Below are positions 7,298-12,491 of a DNA stretch of 26,552 nucleotides, one piece after another. The notes under the pieces were generated by a model. The model worked only from the letters and a program-made list of their open reading frames with translations. It was not told the DNA's origin and made no database searches. Each line of letters begins with the position of its first letter. Within the stretch, counting starts at the first letter, position 1. The stretch is from an uncultured Alistipes sp. Its GTDB lineage: Bacteria; Bacteroidota; Bacteroidia; Bacteroidales; UBA932. The stretch is taken from contig UQUJ01000043.1 of the NCBI GenBank assembly GCA_900544195.1, forward strand, positions 1 to 26,552, in the 5' to 3' direction. The translations under genes and the position numbers were made by a program.

Positions 7298-7794
7298 ATT
7301 CTTATCCTCCTTAACTTTTCAACCAGTTTGGCTTTCGCCCTTGAGAACTGTGTCCTCAATGTGCCCTCCCGTTCTCCAGTCAGACTCGCTATCTCCTCAT
7401 AGTCAAGTCCTTCCACCAACACGAGGTTCAGGATCAACCTGCATGACCTAGGAAGTCCGTCAATCGCCTTCCGCACGTCACTGATGCTCGCCTCCGGAAC
7501 ATCCTCCGAGGCCTCGCTTTCATATTCGGAAACCTCTCCGGCATATTCATCAAGGAAAAGCTTTTCCCTACGTTGCTTTCTTACAGCGTCGATGGATTTT
7601 CTGATGCAGGTCCTTCGCAGCCATGCCGCCACTTGCGCCGGATCGCCGGGAACGACATCAGAAGTGATGAATTTGAGGATGGTGTCCTGCATGATCTCCT
7701 CGGCCTCCCCGCTGTCACGGACAATCCTCAGGCTGATGTTGTACATCCGTTTGGCGTGCGCCTTGTAGAACTTTATGGACTCTTCTCTTGTCAT
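7294..7794 (-). CDS. ECF-family RNA polymerase sigma factor
   Basis: A 166-residue sigma factor with region 2 (about 12-75, YNISLRIVRDSGEAEEIMQDTILKF, then AAWLRRTCIRKSIDAVRK) and region 4 (about 110-163, LPRSCRLILNLVLVEGLDYEEIASLTG...LRTQFSRAKAKLVEKLRR). Regions 1 and 3 are absent, as in ECF sigmas. Length is normal. It heads a three-gene operon with 4-base overlaps to an anti-sigma-like membrane protein and a head-GIN protein, so it probably answers an envelope signal. A promoter with ECF-type spacing directly upstream (7818-7845) suggests it drives its own operon. The start is ATG 7794. Confidence 0.93.
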   Translation of the reverse strand: MTREESIKFYKAHAKRMYNISLRIVRDSGEAEEIMQDTILKFITSDVVPGDPAQVAAWLRRTCIRKSIDAVRKQRREKLFLDEYAGEVSEYESEASEDVPEASISDVRKAIDGLPRSCRLILNLVLVEGLDYEEIASLTGEREGTLRTQFSRAKAKLVEKLRRIRI

Positions 7795-7817
7795 CTTTTT
7801 CTTGTCGTTTCACAATA

Positions 7818-7845
7818 TAAACGAATATTTCCGTTGATTGTTACA
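7818..7845 (-). promoter_or_regulatory. Candidate autoregulated ECF promoter
   Basis: On the minus strand TGTAAC (7845-7840), then 16 bases, then CGTTTA (7823-7818). An AAC-containing -35 and a CGT -10 at 16-17 bases is the usual layout for ECF sigma promoters. It lies about 25 bases before the sigma ATG. Neither half matches the housekeeping TAnnTTTG pattern. Confidence 0.5.
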
Positions 7846-7875
7846 GGAAACTCATAATATTTTGAAAAAGTTGAA

Positions 7876-7903
7876 GCGACCCTGCCGAGGCGACCCTGCC
7901 GAG
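7876..7903. repeat. 14-bp direct tandem repeat (two copies)
   Basis: GCGACCCTGCCGAG occurs twice head to tail between the ECF operon and the small RNA terminator. It is short and has no known role. Confidence 0.7.
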
Positions 7904-7916
7904 GCGGCATGATAAG

Positions 7917-8004
7917 ACAAAAAAGCCCGGTGTCTCTCGACCGCGGGCTTCCACACATTTCATTTGGCTTAAAAGATTCTTGTTTGTGACGATAATCACT
8001 ATCC
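7917..8004 (-). ncRNA. Candidate small RNA with own promoter and terminator (about 88 nt)
   Basis: A consensus housekeeping promoter (8010-8040) points left. About 60 bases after the expected start, the minus strand forms AAGCCCG (7950-7944) / CGGGCTT (7929-7923) followed by six or more U, a good intrinsic terminator. Between them lie a small hairpin (GTGA...TCAC) and an A/U-rich single-stranded stretch. The only reading frame across the region needs a TTG start and runs through the terminator. I recognise no known RNA family. The 5' end is estimated from the -7 element. Confidence 0.6.
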
Positions 8005-8009
8005 ACCCG

Positions 8010-8040
8010 CAAAGTTACCGCTCTGACCCATTCCGCACAA
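8010..8040 (-). promoter_or_regulatory. Housekeeping promoter of the small RNA candidate
   Basis: On the minus strand TTG (8040-8038), 20 bases, TAACTTTG (8017-8010). This is a full match to the Bacteroidota TTG-N19-21-TAnnTTTG promoter. The expected start is near 8004. Confidence 0.7.
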
Positions 8041-8142
8041 TACCAACTTCTTGCGAATCATAGTGCGCATGTCGTGATTAGTGGGTATCACCCCGCTCGC
8101 CGTCTATGTCCGAGTGTCTGGTCTCAGACTTGTCAGCGAGCT

Positions 8143-8188
8143 GAATCCCGCCCTTGGGGTCTCAAACGCTCCTCCACGAGCGGCTTTC
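8143..8188. repeat. Dispersed repeat, copy shared with 11614-11660
   Basis: GAATCCCGCCCTT (8143-8155) is followed 4 bases later by a 29-bp stretch (8160-8188) containing CGCTCCTCCACGAGCG, which can form a short hairpin. Both pieces recur at 11614-11660 in swapped order, with one mismatch in the 29-mer. Confidence 0.75.
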
Positions 8189-8216
8189 GGGGCTTGTTGC
8201 TGAACTTGTCGGAGTA

Positions 8217-8247
8217 ACGAAGCGGTTACGAAGCGGTTACGAAGCGG
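8217..8247. repeat. 11-bp tandem repeat at the hybrid sensor 3' end
   Basis: ACGAAGCGGTT occurs twice plus a 9-base partial third copy, ending 8 bases before the stop codon (TGA, 8257-8255) of the hybrid two-component gene. Confidence 0.85.
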
Positions 8248-8254
8248 GTGTAGA

Positions 8255-11050
8255 TCAGGCGGTGGGTTCTCGGCGGTAGTCCATCGGGGTGATGCCGTAC
8301 AGCTTCTTGAAGGCGCTGTAGAAATTCGGCGCATGATCGAAGCCGCAGCGCTCGGCGATCTCCTCGATTGTCAGTCCTGGTTTGGTCTCCAGAAGGTGTC
8401 GTGCCCGCTGCATCTTGACTCTCAGCATGTAGGTGGCGGGAGAGTCTCCCGTGATGGCCACAAGCTTCCGATGGAGCTGGCGAGGACTCATGCAGAGCTT
8501 CTCTGCCAGGGAGTTCACGTCCAGACAGCGTTTGTCCATAAGCTGATAGATGAGGTCCACCGTTTTTGCCAGGAAGCGACGCTCGGCATCTGTGAGGCTC
8601 GACCCTTTGTCCGTGCCGCCGTCGCTGCCGCCGCCGAACTTGTCACGCAGACGGTGGTTGCGCTCCAGGAGTTTCTCCACCCTTGTGCGCAGCTCGTCGG
8701 TGTTGAACGGTTTGGCGAGATAAGCGTCCGCTCCGGCTTCCAGACCACGTATGCGCTCTTCTTCCGTGATCCTCGCCGTGACCACTATTATAGGAATATG
8801 GTCGGTGACCTCGTTGCCACGCAACTCCCGGCACACCTCAAGACCGTCCATGCCGGGCATCATCAGGTCGGTGATAATGAGATCCGGAACGAGGTCATAA
8901 GCCTTTTTCATTCCTTCGACGCCGTTGTCGGCATAGCTCACGGCGTAGCGGTCCATGAGGTGCGATCCGATGTAGGCGGCGATGTCGCTGTTGTCCTCGA
9001 TGACCAGCACGCGGCACTGGTCGTCAGCTCCCTCATTGTCTGTAGGTGGATTCTCCGTTTCAGGCAGGAGTGGCGTATTGGCCGCACCTGCCGCCGCGGA
9101 TTCCTCGGCAATCAGCCGCCGGCTGTCGTTGTGAATCGGTACACTGATCCGGAACCTCGTGCCTTTCCCCACTTCGCTTTCTACGGTTATGGTTCCCTCG
9201 ACGGCATCCACAATCTGCTTCACAAGCGCCAGTCCCACGCCGGTGCCCACGTGCTGCGTCTCACCCTTGCCTTGGTAGAACGGCTCGAACACACGGGCAA
9301 GCGTCTCCTTGTCCATGCCGCAGCCCGTGTCAGCCACATCGATGTGCAGCCGGTCACCATCGCGCCATGACGACAATCTCACCCGGCCGTGCTCCGGCGT
9401 GAACTTAAGGGCGTTGGAGAGGAGGTTGTTGACGACCTTGTTCACGTAGTCCGGCACGAAGTCCATCACCACCTTATCCTTGGCGAAGAACTGAAGGTCG
9501 ATGTTCCTGCTGCAGGCATAGTCTCGGTAGGTCTCGACGATCATAGTGAGCTGCGTCGTGATCTCGCCCTGGCACCAGTCGGCATCGCCCACCTCCGACT
9601 TGATCTTCGAGATGTCCAGAAGCTGGTTGATGAGCGTGAGCAGCCCATTTCCCTGCCGCTCGATGGTCCGCGCCTTGCTTCTCACGTCCTCGGAGTCGGA
9701 TGCCTGCAGGTCGTGGCTCAGTCCGAGGATTACGGTGAGCGGCGTGCGGAACTCATGTGTGATGTTGGTGAAGAAATTCTCGCGCATGGCCGTGAGGCGC
9801 TTCAAGGCCAGATGGTTGCGCCGCTGCATGCGCTGGATGTAGAAGAAAGTCGCCAGCACACCTGTCAGCACGAACAGCACAAGGGCGAAGATGGCATAGC
9901 CGGTGTGACGCACCGACCGCTCCTGCTCCAGCCTCATCCGCGCCTCGTTCATATTCCTTTCCTGCTGCTTGCGCTCGATGTTCAGGCTCGTGTTCTGGAT
10001 GCGGTTCACCTTCTCCATGTCAAGAATATTGTTCTTCTTGTCGATGGCCTGCTCGTAGGCGGAAAGTGCCGCGCGGTAGTCGCCGAGCCGCTTGTAGCGC
10101 TTATAGTATAAGGTGTGGATCTCCGCAAGATGCTCGTTCGACCTGATGCGCTCGGCCATCACCCTTGCCTTGCCGAGATATTCCATCGCCTTGGCGTCGT
10201 TGCCCGTCTCATTGTGGATGCCGGCCAGGGCGATGAGCGAGTTCAGCGCGTGCCAATCATCCTTGGAGGTCTTCATCATCCTGTAGGCTTCCTCGTACTC
10301 CGCCGTGGCCTTGCCATATTCCTTGGCCTTCTCGTAGAGTGAGCCGAAATAGGTGTGGCAGAGCGATATGCCGAGCGTGCTGCCCGCCTCCGTGTTCAGC
10401 TGCATCGAGCGGCGGTAATATGCCCATGCCGAGTCCGTCTGCCCCCGATGCTCGTAGATGGAGCCGAGGTTGGCGTAGTTGATGGCCTGTCCCAGAGCGC
10501 TATGCAGCTGTCTCTCGCCCTCCAGTGCCATCCGCAGTGTGCTGTCGGCACGCTCGTAGTTGCCGAGTGTCATGTAGATGTTGCCCAGTCCGTTGAGCGA
10601 CACCACGCGGTTCTTTCGTGCGTCAGACGAGGTGTCGGCGCACTCCTCGCTGAGTTTCAAGGCGCGGTAGTGATATTCCTGAGCGACGTCCAGCACTCCC
10701 ATCCGCCGGTAGTCGGTGCCGATGTTGTTCAGGGCCTGCACCCATTCCAGCGTGTCGCCGAGAGCTTCAGCCTGCCGCAGCCCCTTGCTGTGGGAGCCAA
10801 GCGCCTCCTCGAAGCGGCTCTCGTTGCGCAGTCTCCTGCCCAATTCCCTAAGCGCGACGACGCTGCCGAGCCTGTTCCCCTCACCCTCCAACCGCTTTTG
10901 CAGCACCGCAAGCGAGTCCGACCCGCGTACGGCGCGTACGATGCTTTCCGCCTCCCTGCGCTCATCGCCACTGAAGGATGCAGACCCTCCACCGCATGAA
11001 ACGAACAGGAAACAAATAGGGAAATATGTCGCTAATATGCTTTTAATCAA
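8255..11050 (-). CDS. Hybrid two-component protein: TPR sensor, histidine kinase, receiver, AraC
   Basis: A 931-residue one-piece signalling protein. The N-terminal signal peptide ends in a lipobox-like FVSC (Cys19). Periplasmic TPR-type helices follow (about 50-350), then a membrane segment (385-404), HisKA with phospho-accepting His432 (TNITHEFRTPL), HATPase (about 535-640; DTGCGMD and GTGVGLALVK), a receiver with Asp728 (LIITDLMMPGMDG), and a C-terminal AraC helix-turn-helix (about 830-928, CGFDHAPNFYSAFKKLYG). It should sense a periplasmic signal and directly control genes. Unlike polysaccharide-sensing HTCS proteins it has no beta-propeller; TPR sensors of this type are known in Bacteroidota but their ligands mostly are not. 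The start is unusual: only TTG at 11050 fits the signal peptide in the present frame. A G7 tract 13-19 bases upstream separates it from an ATG at 11090. Confidence 0.93.
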   Translation of the reverse strand: MIKSILATYFPICFLFVSCGGGSASFSGDERREAESIVRAVRGSDSLAVLQKRLEGEGNRLGSVVALRELGRRLRNESRFEEALGSHSKGLRQAEALGDTLEWVQALNNIGTDYRRMGVLDVAQEYHYRALKLSEECADTSSDARKNRVVSLNGLGNIYMTLGNYERADSTLRMALEGERQLHSALGQAINYANLGSIYEHRGQTDSAWAYYRRSMQLNTEAGSTLGISLCHTYFGSLYEKAKEYGKATAEYEEAYRMMKTSKDDWHALNSLIALAGIHNETGNDAKAMEYLGKARVMAERIRSNEHLAEIHTLYYKRYKRLGDYRAALSAYEQAIDKKNNILDMEKVNRIQNTSLNIERKQQERNMNEARMRLEQERSVRHTGYAIFALVLFVLTGVLATFFYIQRMQRRNHLALKRLTAMRENFFTNITHEFRTPLTVILGLSHDLQASDSEDVRSKARTIERQGNGLLTLINQLLDISKIKSEVGDADWCQGEITTQLTMIVETYRDYACSRNIDLQFFAKDKVVMDFVPDYVNKVVNNLLSNALKFTPEHGRVRLSSWRDGDRLHIDVADTGCGMDKETLARVFEPFYQGKGETQHVGTGVGLALVKQIVDAVEGTITVESEVGKGTRFRISVPIHNDSRRLIAEESAAAGAANTPLLPETENPPTDNEGADDQCRVLVIEDNSDIAAYIGSHLMDRYAVSYADNGVEGMKKAYDLVPDLIITDLMMPGMDGLEVCRELRGNEVTDHIPIIVVTARITEEERIRGLEAGADAYLAKPFNTDELRTRVEKLLERNHRLRDKFGGGSDGGTDKGSSLTDAERRFLAKTVDLIYQLMDKRCLDVNSLAEKLCMSPRQLHRKLVAITGDSPATYMLRVKMQRARHLLETKPGLTIEEIAERCGFDHAPNFYSAFKKLYGITPMDYRREPTA

Positions 11051-11062
11051 TAATTTATGTCG

Positions 11063-11069
11063 CCCCCCC
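11063..11069. repeat. G7 homopolymer upstream of the hybrid sensor start
   Basis: Seven C on the plus strand, seven G on the coding strand. With six G, the ATG at 11090-11088 would read in frame into the sensor and add 14 codons, including Arg-His-Lys ahead of the hydrophobic signal. With seven G, that ATG reaches a TAA after 11 codons. Confidence 0.9.
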
Positions 11070-11348
11070 TGCGAATGTCAATTGGTTCATTGCAAGGTTG
11101 TAAAGAGGTTTTAAGAATATTCTCATGGTTCTTCATGTGTATGTATGTGATGTCATTACTGTCCGCTAAAATAACAAAAAGTTGTATTTCCGACAAGAAG
11201 TTAAACGTTTTTCGCCTGAATTCCGCAGTTCAACAGTCTGCCAAGTAATCCTTAAAAAGAGTAATAAGTAACACAGTGATAACACGAACGCCCACGCCCC
11301 GGCAGCGTTCCCTCCGCGCGCGGAGGTTCAAGGAGGGACCAAAGACTC

Positions 11349-11468
11349 ATGAAACGTATAAAATTCATTCCGCTCGCCATCACCATGCTGCTGGCTGTGC
11401 CCACGTTCCTGACCTCATGCCCGGAGCCTCCCCACGCTGTCTCCGGCTGCGATTATGTCCAGGGTTAA
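11349..11468 (+). pseudogene. Truncated lipoprotein reading frame (39 residues)
   Basis: ATG 11349 follows a purine-rich AGGAGGG at 11331-11337. The frame encodes a convincing lipoprotein signal (MKRIKFIPLAITMLLAVPTF, then LTSC). Immediately after the lipobox Cys it enters repeat sequence (copy 1 of a 44-bp repeat, 11419-11462) and stops at TAA 11466. No further coding signal follows. It is most simply the 5' remnant of a lipoprotein gene cut by a repeat. A very short genuine lipoprotein is possible. The parent family cannot be told. The 298 bases before it (11051-11348) show only the G7 tract and no clear gene. Confidence 0.5.
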
Positions 11469-11613
11469 AGGCTGGATAATTGCCCTGCGCGGATCGCTGG
11501 CAAAGTCGAGCGGGATTCGGGCTGAACAAAGAGGTGGAGGAGAAAAGGAAGCTAACTTGCAATGTTAAGTGCCACTCTCCGGGCGTGAATCAAAGGAAAA
11601 CTCGCCCGCAGAG

Positions 11614-11660
11614 TCTCAAACGCTCCTCCACGGGCGGCTTTCAGGCCGAATCCCGCCCTT
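11614..11660. repeat. Dispersed repeat, second copy of the 8143-8188 sequence
   Basis: The 29-bp piece (11614-11642, with G for A at one position) is followed by GAATCCCGCCCTT (11648-11660). At 8143-8188 the same two pieces are in the opposite order, so a rearrangement or repeated insertion has occurred. A reversed GGGATTCGG lies near 11513. The surrounding 11469-12015 stretch has no supportable gene. Confidence 0.75.
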
Positions 11661-11746
11661 AGGGTTCTACGCATGGATTCCGAGAGCAATTCGTTTTTCA
11701 GAAGGGTCGGAGGAAAAACCATAAACAGATTTGCGCAGGCTCCGCC

Positions 11747-11872
11747 GCCCGGAGCCTCCCCACGCTGTCTCCGGCTGCGATTATGTCCAGAGTCAAAGTT
11801 CCCCTCTATCCTTGGCCTCCATCAGAGCCTCCTTGCCACGGCTGCGATTATCTCCAGGGTCAAAGGCTGGAA
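11747..11872. repeat. 44-bp repeat copy 2 and a partial copy 3
   Basis: Positions 11747-11790 are identical to 11419-11462 (GCCCGGAGCCTCCCCACGCT at the left end, GATTATGTCCAG at the right). A third partial copy around 11839-11872 shares CGGCTGCGATTAT and CCAGGGTCAAAGGCTGG with copy 1's right side. No gene is recognised here. Confidence 0.8.
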
Positions 11873-11986
11873 ACGGTGCAGGATGTGCCAAAGAATATCT
11901 GCGTGAATCAAGATAATTTTCGTACATTTCCTCTAAAAAACTGTTCCTTTCTTATTGGACGGGCGTAAAAATCGCAGATTTTTATG

Positions 11987-11994
11987 TAAGTTTG
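11987..11994 (+). promoter_or_regulatory. Putative -7 element for the DUF4491 gene
   Basis: TAAGTTTG matches TAnnTTTG, about 20 bases before the ATG at 12016, giving a very short leader. No TTG lies at the right upstream distance (the nearest is 29 bases away), so only half the promoter is convincing. Confidence 0.4.
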
Positions 11995-12015
11995 TCCTCT
12001 AAAATTTTTCGGGAC

Positions 12016-12372
12016 ATGAACTTCAGCGGAATAATCGTCGGGGCGGCCACGTTCCTTATCATCGGAGTGTGCCATCCTATAGTGATCAAGATGGAATATT
12101 ATTGGGGCAAGGGGAGCTGGTGGCTGTTTCTGCTTGCGGGGCTGGCCTTTGTCGCCGCGTCCATATTCGTGGATAACGATGTCGTCGCAACGATCCTCGG
12201 CGCCGCCGCATTTTCCTGCTTCTGGGGCATCAAGGAGATGTTCGAGCAGGAGCGGCGTGTCCTGAAAGGCTGGTTTCCGGAGAATCCAGCCCGCCATGAC
12301 TACTACGATACCATCCGCAAGGCTGACCGTGGTGGTTCGACAGGCCCGTCAACCGCTTCTTCCGGTCGCTAA
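12016..12372 (+). CDS. DUF4491 family small membrane protein
   Basis: A 118-residue protein with three hydrophobic segments: FSGIIVGAATFLIIGVCHPI, WWLFLLAGLAFVAASIFV and VVATILGAAAFSCFWGIKEMF. It ends its conserved part with EQERRVLKGWFPENPAR. The HPIVIKMEYYWG and KGWFPENP motifs are characteristic of DUF4491, a Bacteroidota family of unknown function. I chose ATG 12016 because the family begins MNF-G; an upstream TTG at 11992 would add eight unrelated residues. The C-terminal tail (GGSTGPSTASSGR) is low complexity and is encoded by DNA that includes a TTCGACAGGC piece, so it may be a repeat-derived extension. A 19-bp tandem array starts 2 bases after the stop. Confidence 0.85.
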   Translation: MNFSGIIVGAATFLIIGVCHPIVIKMEYYWGKGSWWLFLLAGLAFVAASIFVDNDVVATILGAAAFSCFWGIKEMFEQERRVLKGWFPENPARHDYYDTIRKADRGGSTGPSTASSGR

Positions 12373-12373
12373 G

Positions 12374-12468
12374 CCCGCAGAAGCAACTTGGGCCCATAGA
12401 AGCAACTTAAGCCCACAGAAGCAACTTAAGCCCACAGAAGCAGCTTAAGCCCGCTAAGGCAACTTATA
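12374..12468. repeat. 19-bp tandem repeat array (five units)
   Basis: Units start at 12374, 12393, 12412, 12431 and 12450 with consensus CCCACAGAAGCAACTTAAG. The middle ones differ by one or two bases and the end ones by more. The array fills most of the gap between the DUF4491 stop and the S9 peptidase start (12492). Confidence 0.9.
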
Positions 12469-12491
12469 AAGAAATATAGTTATCCAACATC

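Noticed and set aside
7791..8012. A 73-codon minus-strand frame over the small RNA candidate
   Set aside because: It needs a TTG start inside the promoter -7 region and reads through the terminator, so it is unlikely to be translated.
8333..9370. A 345-codon plus-strand frame opposite the hybrid sensor
   Set aside because: The minus strand encodes well-defined kinase, receiver and AraC motifs across the same bases.
11908..12297. A 129-codon minus-strand frame overlapping the DUF4491 gene
   Set aside because: The plus strand matches DUF4491 with conserved motifs; the minus frame has no recognisable features.
12374..12468. Regular repeats considered as a CRISPR array
   Set aside because: Units of 19 bp are head to tail with no unique spacers, and there are no cas genes in the window.
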